Source: DATBHM01 sp036557505 (GTDB lineage: Bacteria > Actinomycetota > UBA4738 > JACQTL01). Taken from it: a DNA stretch of 29,821 bases. Below are positions 16,664 through 23,371 of this stretch, one piece after another. The translations under genes and the position numbers were made by a program. The stretch is from the NCBI GenBank assembly GCA_036557505.1, contig DATBHM010000103.1, positions 1 through 29,821 of the forward strand, written 5' to 3'. A model generated the notes under the pieces. It made no database searches, was not told the DNA's origin, and saw nothing but the letters and a program-made list of their open reading frames with translations. Numbering within the stretch: the stretch's first letter is position 1; each line of letters starts with the position of its first letter.

Positions 16664-16689
16664 GACCCCCCTCGCCGTCCCGCCGAAGG

Positions 16690-17520
16690 CTACCCCGCTC
16701 CCTGCGTCGACGAGGAGGCCCGGGGGTCCGGCGACCGGTCGCGTTCCTCCAGCAGCCGCCCGACCCAGCCCACGACGCGGGATCGGCTCTCCCGCTGCGC
16801 GGAGAGCGATCGGAAGTGGTGGAGGTTCACCCCGGGCACGATCTCGACACGAACATTGCCGTCGTCACCCGACGGGGAACGGAGGCGCCACGCCTCCCCG
16901 GCCTGGGGGTCGTGGTCGCCGAACAGGCAGTACACCGACGCGCGTCCGGCCACCTCGACGACCGCACCGACCAGCCCCTCGTCCTCGTCCCGCGCCAGGC
17001 GCGGATAGGCGAGCCGCCGGGGGATGGAGACCCCCATGGCGGCACGGAGCCGGTGCAGCCGGAGCGCGAGATACAGGTCGCGGAGTCGTCGTTCCACGGG
17101 GGCCCCGCGCATCGGGCGCAGCTGCGGCGTCAGCATGGCCAATCCCGCCGGCCGTTCGTCGGCGCGGGCGAGCCCCGCCGCGATCTGCGCGCCGAGGCAG
17201 TGCCCCACGTACACGCCGTCCAGGTCGGCCGTCCGCGACCGGAACCACTCCGTGGCCTCCCGCAACGACTCGCCGGGGTCTGGTGCCTCCGGGGTGGCGG
17301 TCGCGCTCTCGCCGCGTCCGACGTGGTCGGCGCGAAGGACGACGGCGCCCAGATCGGCGAGATCGCGCGCCGTGCGTGCCCACAACTGGTTGACGCCGAA
17401 CCGGAAGTCCGCCGAGGGCTCCACGATCACGACCGCCACCCGTTCCGGCCCGGTCGGCTCGGTGACGATCGCGCCAAGGGGGCCGGCCGAGGTCGGGATG
17501 AACACCGGATGCTCGGTCAT
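16690..17520 (-). CDS. Alpha/beta hydrolase with Cys at the nucleophile position, resembling exosortase-associated hydrolase 1
   Basis: A 276-residue alpha/beta-hydrolase-fold protein. The oxyanion/strand region reads VLRADHVGRGES, and the nucleophile elbow reads VGHCLGAQIA, with Cys108 in place of the usual Ser. A late acid (FGDHDPQAGE) and histidine (NLHHFRSLS) are present, so a Cys-His-Asp triad is possible. The overall pattern resembles hydrolase 1 of exosortase-A loci (TIGR03100-like), which also sits with a second hydrolase, an ACP and an AMP ligase; I could not run the profile. The ATG overlaps the stop of the upstream hydrolase by four bases (ATGA). The ACP gene follows after 26 bases. 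The substrate may be an acyl group carried by the ACP, but this is inference. Confidence 0.85.
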   Translation of the reverse strand: MTEHPVFIPTSAGPLGAIVTEPTGPERVAVVIVEPSADFRFGVNQLWARTARDLADLGAVVLRADHVGRGESATATPEAPDPGESLREATEWFRSRTADLDGVYVGHCLGAQIAAGLARADERPAGLAMLTPQLRPMRGAPVERRLRDLYLALRLHRLRAAMGVSIPRRLAYPRLARDEDEGLVGAVVEVAGRASVYCLFGDHDPQAGEAWRLRSPSGDDGNVRVEIVPGVNLHHFRSLSAQRESRSRVVGWVGRLLEERDRSPDPRASSSTQGAG

Positions 17521-18290
17521 GACGCCGACCGTCGAAGCCACGCCAGTGCACCTTCGAAGAGCGGCGCGTGGTCCTGTCCGGCCCGCCATCGTCCGGGGAC
17601 GACCACCGGGTCGACGGACGCCTCCCCGACCGGGTCCGGCTGCCCGTGCGAGACGAGGCCGACCGTCCATCCGGCACCTGGCCGGAGCTCGATCTCCGAC
17701 CGCTGCGAGGCGTCCGTCGGCGCGGGGAGCGGGAACCCGAAGGACTCCTCCTCCTCGCCGTCGTCGCCGCCGGGCAGGGGGGCGGCGAGACGGGCCCGAC
17801 GGGTCCGAGAGCGCATCTCCTCGAAGAACCGGTCGACCCGCAGCGCCGGCTGGATCAGCACGACCGTATCGGAATCGAACGCGCCCGCCGCGTGGATCGC
17901 AGCCCGGGCACCGAGCCGGATCCCGGCCGCCACCCATCGGCACACGGGGAGCCGAGCCTCGGCCGCCTGCACGGCGTCCGTGGCCGCCGCGTCCAGGTCG
18001 CCCATGGAGACGTCCTCGAGCCCGCCCCCGCTGTCACCGTGGCCCGGCGGATGGTAGAGGAGGCAGGCCCCCCCGGCGTCGACCACCTGGCGTGCGAAGG
18101 CGTGGCTGGGCTGCAGGAGCTCCTGGAACTCGATCCCCCAGGAGGGACACAGGACGACCCCCCACGGCGGTGCGGCCGCCGCGGGGGCGTAGAGCGATCC
18201 GAACAGCCGACGGCCCCCGGACGGGAAGGAGAAGACCTCCCGGCGGAGTGCCCCGTTCGCCCATGTCGCGACCCCCTCCCAGCCCCGCAC
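17517..18290 (-). CDS. Alpha/beta hydrolase-like protein lacking a nucleophile, resembling exosortase-associated hydrolase 2
   Basis: A 257-residue alpha/beta-hydrolase-fold protein. After GVVLCPSWGIEF (oxyanion region) and LLYHPPGHGDSGGG comes the elbow AAGIRLGARAA, which has Arg125 where a Ser, Cys or Asp nucleophile would be. The following VVLIQPALRVDRFFEEMRSR matches what I recall of hydrolase 2 from exosortase-A systems (TIGR03101-like), which also carries a G-x-R-L-G elbow. It may therefore be a binding or carrier-partner protein rather than a classical esterase. An acidic EEEE patch (about residues 178-182) interrupts the cap region. The start is GTG, with TAGCCT six bases upstream, making this the first gene of the hydrolase-hydrolase-ACP-ligase operon. 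It is divergent from a histidine phosphatase. Confidence 0.83.
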   Translation of the reverse strand: MRGWEGVATWANGALRREVFSFPSGGRRLFGSLYAPAAAAPPWGVVLCPSWGIEFQELLQPSHAFARQVVDAGGACLLYHPPGHGDSGGGLEDVSMGDLDAAATDAVQAAEARLPVCRWVAAGIRLGARAAIHAAGAFDSDTVVLIQPALRVDRFFEEMRSRTRRARLAAPLPGGDDGEEEESFGFPLPAPTDASQRSEIELRPGAGWTVGLVSHGQPDPVGEASVDPVVVPGRWRAGQDHAPLFEGALAWLRRSAS

Positions 18291-18296
18291 CGGCGG

Positions 18297-18302
18297 AGGC
18301 TA
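18297..18302 (-). promoter_or_regulatory. -10 box of the hydrolase-ACP-ligase operon, leaderless
   Basis: TAGCCT on the reverse strand ends six bases before the GTG at 18290. There is no Shine-Dalgarno sequence. Confidence 0.55.
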
Positions 18303-18305
18303 ACA

Positions 18306-18368
18306 GCCGGTCGCGACGGACGTCGAGGCAACGCGGGGTCCGGATGGCGTGCCGGGGGCCGGTCGCGA
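18306..18368. repeat. 11-bp direct repeat in a divergent promoter region
   Basis: GCCGGTCGCGA occurs at 18306-18316 and 18358-18368. One copy lies just upstream of the reverse-strand -10 box (18297-18302) and the other just upstream of the forward -10 box (18374-18379). The placement suggests a shared regulator site, but GC bias makes chance repeats more likely than in balanced DNA. Confidence 0.35.
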
Positions 18369-18373
18369 GCGCG

Positions 18374-18379
18374 TACCCT
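18374..18379 (+). promoter_or_regulatory. Possible -10 box of the histidine phosphatase gene
   Basis: TACCCT fits TANNNT and would give a leader of about 30 bases. That leader contains AGGTG (18404-18408) eight bases before the GTG start at 18417. Confidence 0.4.
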
Positions 18380-18416
18380 TCGGACGTCCTCGAGGTGCGG
18401 GGCAGGTGCAGTGGGC

Positions 18417-18983
18417 GTGACGGAGATCTGGCTGGCGAGGCACGGCGCGACCGAGTGGACGCGGTCGGGGCAGCACACGGGGTCGACCGACCTCCCGCTG
18501 ATCGCCGACGGCGAGGAGGAGGCCCGGACGATGGCGACCCGGCTGCGCGGGATCGGGTTCGGCACCGTCATGACGAGCCCGCTCCGGCGGGCCCGCGAGA
18601 CCGCCCGCCTGGCCGGGTTCCCCGACGCCCGGGTGAACGAACGCCTGCGAGAGATCGACTACGGCGAGTACGAGGGCGTCACGACGAAGGACATCCAGAG
18701 GAACCACCCCGATTGGGAGCTGTTCCGCGACGGCTGCCCGGGCGGCGAGTCCCCGGAGCAGATGGCGAACCGGATGGACGAGGTCCTCCTGGACCTGGCC
18801 GACGAGCGCCAGCCGATCCTGCTGTTCGGCCACGGCCACTGCTTCCGTGCGCTGGCGACGCGCTACCTGGGCCTCGACATCTGGGTCGCCGGCGTGCTGG
18901 CGCTCGACGCGGGGAGCCTCAGCCGCCTCGGCGAGGAGCACGGCCACCCCGCCCTCCGTCTGTGGAACGAGACGAGCGGCTAG
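18417..18983 (+). CDS. Histidine phosphatase family protein (phosphoglycerate mutase-like)
   Basis: A 188-residue single-domain histidine phosphatase. It begins TEIWLARHGATEW, with the phospho-accepting His in RHG. It has MTSPLRRARETARLAGF and a C-terminal LLFGHGHCFRALATRYLG with the second catalytic His. The acid/base glutamate lies in the RLREIDYGEYEG segment. It could act on a sugar phosphate, nucleotide or cofactor precursor such as alpha-ribazole phosphate; the substrate cannot be read. I chose the GTG at 18417 for its spacing to AGGTG; a GTG two codons upstream (18411) is an alternative. It converges with the metallo-hydrolase gene, and the two stops share the palindrome CTAG (18980-18983). 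Confidence 0.92.
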   Translation: MTEIWLARHGATEWTRSGQHTGSTDLPLIADGEEEARTMATRLRGIGFGTVMTSPLRRARETARLAGFPDARVNERLREIDYGEYEGVTTKDIQRNHPDWELFRDGCPGGESPEQMANRMDEVLLDLADERQPILLFGHGHCFRALATRYLGLDIWVAGVLALDAGSLSRLGEEHGHPALRLWNETSG

Positions 18984-19843
18984 ACCTCGACCTCCATGCC
19001 CTCGAAGGCGAGGGTGATCTCGCTGCCGTCGTGGCCGCCGCCGTTGCCGTTCCACAGCTCGGTGGCGCGCTTGAGGATGGCGTCGAGCTCGTCGTCGCTG
19101 TGCAGCGGGTCGTGGTGGGTCATGAACAGCCGCCGGATCTTGGTCAGCTGCGCGAACGTCACGACGTGCTCGGTCGAGGAGTGCCCCCACCCGACCTTGT
19201 GGTTGTACTCCTCCTCGGTGTACTGCGAGTCGTGGAACAGCACGTCCGCGCCGAACGCCGCCGAGTACCCCGACAGCCACTCCGGGGACACGCTGCGGAG
19301 GTCGCCGATCCCGAGGGCCGGTTCGTGGTCGGGCATGTACACGAGCGAACGGTCCTCCTCCTCGACCCGGTAGCCCACGGTCGGTCCGGGGTGGGAGATG
19401 CGCTGCGCCGACAGCCGTGCCCCGGCGAGCTCCCATTCCTCGTCCTCGGGCGTGTCGTGGAACGTCGGGTGCGACGGGATCGATGACAGGTGCACCGGGA
19501 ACAGCGGGGGGGAGAGGTAGGTGGCGATGCGGTCCTCCAGCGACTTGAGCGGCGAGGCCGGCCCCCAGATGTGGAGCTCGGAGGCCGTCGTCCACAGCGG
19601 CGTGAAGAACCCCAGCCCCTCGAGGTGGTCGAGGTGGAGATGGGTCAGCAGGACGTCGATCCGCTTCGGCTGTTGTTCGGCGAGCTTCAGGCCGAGCGCC
19701 CGGGCGCCGGTTCCGGCGTCGAGCACCAGCACCGCGCCGTTGTCGAGCGAGATCTCCAGGCAGGAGGTGTTGCCCCCGTACCGGACCGTGTCCGGGCCGG
19801 GCGCGGCCAGCGATCCCCGGCATCCCCACACCTTGGCCTTCAC
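18980..19843 (-). CDS. Metallo-beta-lactamase-fold hydrolase (phosphodiesterase-like)
   Basis: A 287-residue MBL-fold protein starting KAKVWGCRGSLAAPGP, a start typical of the PhnP / class II phosphodiesterase-like branch. The metal site LLTHLHLDHLEGLGFF gives the HxHxDH motif. Further ligands are likely in RISHPG, in YMPDHEP, and in the C-terminal FMTHHDP. The substrate is probably a phosphodiester or cyclic nucleotide-like compound, inferred from the branch. The start is GTG (19841-19843), with AGGGAGA upstream and its first bases overlapping the stop of the PAS gene (GTGA), so the two proteins are made in a coupled fashion. Related MBL domains are sometimes joined to sensory domains, which fits the pairing. 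Its stop overlaps the phosphatase stop (CTAG). Confidence 0.92.
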   Translation of the reverse strand: MKAKVWGCRGSLAAPGPDTVRYGGNTSCLEISLDNGAVLVLDAGTGARALGLKLAEQQPKRIDVLLTHLHLDHLEGLGFFTPLWTTASELHIWGPASPLKSLEDRIATYLSPPLFPVHLSSIPSHPTFHDTPEDEEWELAGARLSAQRISHPGPTVGYRVEEEDRSLVYMPDHEPALGIGDLRSVSPEWLSGYSAAFGADVLFHDSQYTEEEYNHKVGWGHSSTEHVVTFAQLTKIRRLFMTHHDPLHSDDELDAILKRATELWNGNGGGHDGSEITLAFEGMEVEV

Positions 19844-20280
19844 GCCGACGGTTCTCCCTGCGACTCCGGATCCTTCGACGGCGAACGTTCCCAGAACAGC
19901 GCGACCGCGCCAACGGTCTGGGTGGGGTGGCGCTGGAGCGGGATCGCCGTGGCCGCGAGGTGGCGCTGGACGCCGTCGGCCGCGATGACGTCGAGCTCGC
20001 GGTGCGCGGGCCGCCCCTCCAGCAGCGCGACGCCGAGCGGCAGGTCGTTGCGGGCGATGGGCGTCCCGTCCGGCTCGACCGACCGGAACGTCTCCGCCCA
20101 GTGGTCGGCCGGCACCTCGCCGATCTCGGCGAACGTCTGCCCCAGCAGCGCCTCGGCCGCCTCGTTGAAGAACACGAGCGTGCCGACCGCGTCCACGACG
20201 AACATGGGCGTGGCGAGGCGCGCCGCCATGTCGCGCGCGAGGATCAGGACGAGGTCCTTCTGGCGCGGCTCCCATCCCAT
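19840..20280 (-). CDS. Single-domain PAS protein
   Basis: A 146-residue protein with one PAS domain (about residues 15-130). TPMFVVDAVGTLVFFNEAAEALLG is the standard PAS beta-strand and helix core, and VEPDGTPIARNDLPLGVALLEGRPAHREL is the typical PAS-to-PAC region. There is no kinase, cyclase or DNA-binding output domain. The partner is probably the metallo-hydrolase encoded next, whose start overlaps this stop by four bases. The signal (small molecule, redox or light) is unknown, and no Cys or His that would clearly fix a cofactor stands out. The ATG at 20278-20280 was chosen because TACGCT lies six bases upstream; longer in-frame extensions are not needed. It is divergent from the SCP2-hydrolase gene. 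Confidence 0.88.
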   Translation of the reverse strand: MGWEPRQKDLVLILARDMAARLATPMFVVDAVGTLVFFNEAAEALLGQTFAEIGEVPADHWAETFRSVEPDGTPIARNDLPLGVALLEGRPAHRELDVIAADGVQRHLAATAIPLQRHPTQTVGAVALFWERSPSKDPESQGEPSA

Positions 20281-20286
20281 GTGGCG

Positions 20287-20292
20287 AGCGTA
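20287..20292 (-). promoter_or_regulatory. -10 box of the PAS/metallo-hydrolase operon, leaderless
   Basis: TACGCT on the reverse strand ends six bases before the ATG at 20280. No Shine-Dalgarno is present. Confidence 0.6.
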
Positions 20293-20373
20293 AGCCCTGA
20301 CGGGGAACGACACCACCGTCCGCCGGGTCCAATGCATCGGTGCGCAACGGGGTTTGGACCGCCCCTCCCGAGG

Positions 20374-20379
20374 TAGGCT
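20374..20379 (+). promoter_or_regulatory. -10 box of the SCP2-hydrolase gene
   Basis: TAGGCT ends ten bases before the GTG at 20390, with no Shine-Dalgarno between. It argues against the upstream in-frame TTG (20354), which would lie upstream of the promoter. Confidence 0.55.
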
Positions 20380-20389
20380 TGGTTGCAAC

Positions 20390-21601
20390 GTGGCCCAGCG
20401 AACGATCTCCGTCACGGACACCCCCCCGGAGGACGAGGTACGCACCCGCGTCCTGTCCCTTCCCGGCCGCCTCCGCAAGGAGGCGGCCGACGGTCTCACC
20501 GCCGAATGGGAGCTCTCGGTCGACGACGACGTCTACACGATCGCCGTCGGCCGGAAGACGTGTCGGGTCCGCGACGGCGGAAGCTCCGGCGCCGCGGCGC
20601 GCATCGCCGCCGACCGCGAGACGTGGCTGGCCCTCGACGACGGCCGGATGACCGGCATGGAGGCGTTCCTCGCCCGGCGGCTCAGCTTCCGGGGGAACCT
20701 CGACCTCGGCGCCCGGCTCCAGTCGCTGTTCCAGCCGTACGGACGGGCGCGGGGGCCGCTCGACGTCGATCAGCTCGACGTGATGGCCGGCGACGTCCGC
20801 ATCTCGACCTACGCGGTGGGGGAGGGGCCGCCGGTGATCGCGCTGCACGGGCTGGGCGGCACGAAGATGTCGATGCTGCCGCTCGTCCCGACGATCGCGC
20901 CGTCCCACCGGCTCGTCGTCCCCGACCTCCCCGGCCACGGAGAGTCGGACAAGCCGGTGTCGACCGATTACACGCCCAGGATGTACGCCCGCGTGGTCCG
21001 CAAGCTGATGGACGCGCTCGACATGGAACGCGCCATCGTGATCGGGAACTCGCTCGGCGGCCGGGTCGCGCTCGAGCTCGTCGTCCGGTCGCCCGACCGC
21101 GTCCGGGCGCTCGGGCTGCTCGCGCCCGCCGTGCCGGGGTTCCGCGCGCGGTACGTGCTCGGGTTCACCCGGGTCATCCCGACGGAGGTGGGGGCCGTGC
21201 CGTTCCCCCTCCGGGAGCGGTGGATGAAGGCGGCGGTGCGGCGGCTGATGGGCGACCCGTCGGCGATGCCGGAGTCCGGCTACGAGGTGGCGGCCGAGGA
21301 GTTCATCCGGATCTACCGGGCGCCGCAGGCGCGGATGGCGTTCTTCGACACGCTCCGCCACATCCTGACGGAGGCGCCCAAGCCGTTCTGGGCCCGGATG
21401 CGCCACGTGCGCGTGCCCGTCCAGATCGTGTGGGGCACGGCGGACCGGCTGGTGCCGGTCCGGCTCGCGCCGAAGCTGGCGCAGGAGCTCCCGGACGCCC
21501 GCCTGCTGATCCTGCCGCGGGTGGGCCACGTCCCGCAGTTCGAGGCCACCGCCACCACGGCGGAGGCGCTCACGACGTTCATGGCGGGCCTCCGGGACTG
21601 A
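20390..21601 (+). CDS. SCP2 sterol-carrier-like domain fused to an alpha/beta hydrolase
   Basis: A 403-residue protein of two domains. Residues about 16-115 have the SCP2 pattern: GLTAEWELSVDDDVYTIAVG, then ARIAADRETWLALDDGRMTG, and GNLDLGARLQSLF. This is a hydrophobic-pocket domain that binds lipids or acyl-CoA. Residues about 130-400 are a canonical alpha/beta hydrolase: VIALHGLGGTK, PDLPGHGESDKP, the elbow IGNSLGGRVA with Ser221, IVWGTADRLVP with the acid and RVGHVPQFEA with the catalytic His. The SCP2 part may present a lipid ester or thioester to the hydrolase; this is inference. The GTG start follows a TAGGCT box. No signal peptide is seen. It is divergent from the PAS gene and followed by the propeller gene. 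Confidence 0.9.
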   Translation: MAQRTISVTDTPPEDEVRTRVLSLPGRLRKEAADGLTAEWELSVDDDVYTIAVGRKTCRVRDGGSSGAAARIAADRETWLALDDGRMTGMEAFLARRLSFRGNLDLGARLQSLFQPYGRARGPLDVDQLDVMAGDVRISTYAVGEGPPVIALHGLGGTKMSMLPLVPTIAPSHRLVVPDLPGHGESDKPVSTDYTPRMYARVVRKLMDALDMERAIVIGNSLGGRVALELVVRSPDRVRALGLLAPAVPGFRARYVLGFTRVIPTEVGAVPFPLRERWMKAAVRRLMGDPSAMPESGYEVAAEEFIRIYRAPQARMAFFDTLRHILTEAPKPFWARMRHVRVPVQIVWGTADRLVPVRLAPKLAQELPDARLLILPRVGHVPQFEATATTAEALTTFMAGLRD

Positions 21602-21663
21602 CGGGGCGACGTCCCGGGACCCGGCGAGCGCGCGGACCTCCCTCCAAACCGGCGCCCGACCGG

Positions 21664-21669
21664 TACCAT
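21664..21669 (+). promoter_or_regulatory. Possible -10 box of the beta-propeller gene
   Basis: TACCAT ends 16 bases before the ATG at 21686, which would leave a leader of under ten bases. No Shine-Dalgarno is seen. Confidence 0.4.
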
Positions 21670-21685
21670 CTCCCCGAACCCCGAG

Positions 21686-23356
21686 ATGCCGTCTCCACCC
21701 GCTCGCCGTCCGTCGTCCATTCCGCCCTCCCGCGGGAGCGTGCCCTCCCGGCACCGCAAGCCGCCGCGGTTCCCGTTCCGGCTGGTCATGCTGGTGCTGG
21801 TGCTCGTGGCGGGCGCGGTGGTGGGCGCGAAGGCCCTGACCGGCGGGAAGGGCGACGACGGGCCACAGGCGGGGGCCACCACGAACGGCTCGACCTCGGG
21901 CTCGCACGGCGGCCCGGGCAGTCCCACCACGAACGGCCACTCGGGGTCGCCGGGCGGCTCGACCGGTGGTGGCTCGCCGTCGCCCACCTCGACCGAGGAC
22001 GATCCCACGACGCCGGGCCCCATCAACACGAAGTTCCCCGGCCTCGTGACGTTCCGGGGGAACGCCACGCGTGACTACTACGGCGAGGGCCCGCTCCCCA
22101 CGCACCCCAAGATCCTGTGGGAGTACCCCCAGTCCGGCGGGATGTGCTCCCAGTCGACCGGCATCGACGGGACGAAGACCTGGTGCGGGACCGGCTGGAC
22201 CGGCCAGCCCAACGTCATCGTCCACCCCAACGGCAAGATCGAGATCCGCGAGGGCGCCTACGACGACCACTACCACTTCTGGAACGGGAAGACCGGCCAG
22301 CCCATGCGCCCCGACCTGGTCACGGGGGACCTCGCGAAGGGGTCGGCGACGAGCGACGCCGACGGGTACCCGCTGTACTACGCGGGCTCGCGCGACAACG
22401 ACTTCCGGATCGTGGCGATGGACCGCCCGAAGCCGACGGTCCTGTGGTCGGTGAACGCGGACACGAGCGTCCCCAACCCGGTGTGGAACAACGACTGGGA
22501 CGGCGCCGCGCTGCAGCTCGGTGACTACCTGCTCGAGGGCGGCGAGAACTCGTGGTTCTACATCATCAGGCTCAACCGCCACTACGACTCCCATCACCTC
22601 GTCCAGGTCGACCCGAAGATCGTCATGCTCGTGCCGGGGTTCTCCGAGGACTTCATCCAGGAGCTCGGCGACGACGACGTGTCGATCGAGAACTCGGTCG
22701 CCTTCTTCAAGGGCGTCGTGTACTTCTCGAACTCCGGCGGCCTCGTGCAGGGGTGGGACATCAGCGACATCCTCAACGGCGGCACGCACTACAAGAAGGT
22801 GTTCGAGTTCTGGGACGGCGACGAGACCGATGCCTCGATCGTGATCGACCAGCAGGGCGACCTGTACATCGGCCGCCACTTCTCCTTCAACGACCCCAAC
22901 CGTTCGCGCGCCCGGGACGAGGCCGTCGGCGGCAATCTGATCAAGCTCGACCCCCACCGGCCGAACAACCCGGTCGTGTGGACGGTGGACATGGGGGGGA
23001 CCGGGCCGGACGGCGGGCTGCTCGGCACCCTCGCGCTGTACAAGGGCGTCGTGTGGGCGCCCGGCACCGACGGGCACGTCCTGGCCGTCGACGCGAAGAC
23101 CGGGAAGGTCCTGTCCGACACCTACGTCCAGCCCCCGGTCAACGGCTCGCCCGTCACGATCGACGATCAGATGGTGATCGGCGACTGCGCCGGGGTGCTC
23201 CACGACTACGACATCTCCGACCCCCGCCACCCGAAGCCGCTGTGGACCGTCCAGCTGTCCGGCTGCATCGAATCCACGCCGGCCGTGTGGCACGGCATGC
23301 TGTGGGTCGGCGCCCGCGGCGGGAAGTTCTACGGGATCGGCGACGCGAAGCAGTAG
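21686..23356 (+). CDS. Membrane-anchored PQQ-like beta-propeller protein
   Basis: A 556-residue exported protein. A basic, Pro-rich N-terminus (residues 1-30) precedes one hydrophobic segment at about 31-50 (FRLVMLVLVLVAGAVVGAKA), acting as an uncleaved signal anchor or signal peptide. Residues about 55-112 are a Gly/Ser/Thr linker. The rest is rich in propeller-like strands, with repeated blocks such as GVVWAPGTDGHVLAVDAKTGKVL, typical of PQQ-like repeats, and a C-terminal AVWHGMLWVGARGGKFYGI. Four cysteines lie in pairs (about GGMCSQS and TWCGTG; IGDCAG and LSGCIE) and could form disulfides outside the cell. No dehydrogenase catalytic motif is clear, so it may bind ligands or partners rather than catalyse. 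A 15-base inverted repeat follows the stop. Confidence 0.88.
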   Translation: MPSPPARRPSSIPPSRGSVPSRHRKPPRFPFRLVMLVLVLVAGAVVGAKALTGGKGDDGPQAGATTNGSTSGSHGGPGSPTTNGHSGSPGGSTGGGSPSPTSTEDDPTTPGPINTKFPGLVTFRGNATRDYYGEGPLPTHPKILWEYPQSGGMCSQSTGIDGTKTWCGTGWTGQPNVIVHPNGKIEIREGAYDDHYHFWNGKTGQPMRPDLVTGDLAKGSATSDADGYPLYYAGSRDNDFRIVAMDRPKPTVLWSVNADTSVPNPVWNNDWDGAALQLGDYLLEGGENSWFYIIRLNRHYDSHHLVQVDPKIVMLVPGFSEDFIQELGDDDVSIENSVAFFKGVVYFSNSGGLVQGWDISDILNGGTHYKKVFEFWDGDETDASIVIDQQGDLYIGRHFSFNDPNRSRARDEAVGGNLIKLDPHRPNNPVVWTVDMGGTGPDGGLLGTLALYKGVVWAPGTDGHVLAVDAKTGKVLSDTYVQPPVNGSPVTIDDQMVIGDCAGVLHDYDISDPRHPKPLWTVQLSGCIESTPAVWHGMLWVGARGGKFYGIGDAKQ

Positions 23357-23371
23357 GACGCCGCCGGCGTC
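23357..23371. terminator. Inverted repeat between convergent genes, candidate bidirectional terminator
   Basis: GACGCCGCCGGCGTC starts on the first base after the propeller gene stop and runs into the stop of the rhomboid gene. It can fold as a 6-7 bp GC stem with a very small loop on either strand. There is no T tract. Confidence 0.5.

Noticed and set aside
16690..18290. The two alpha/beta hydrolases as one frameshifted gene
   Set aside because: Each has its own full fold, start and elbow region, and the junction is a normal ATGA overlap.
19844..23293. Upstream extension of the metallo-hydrolase frame to over 1,400 codons
   Set aside because: The real protein starts at the GTG at 19843 with a Shine-Dalgarno; the remainder is antisense to the propeller and SCP2-hydrolase genes and runs in another frame of the PAS gene.
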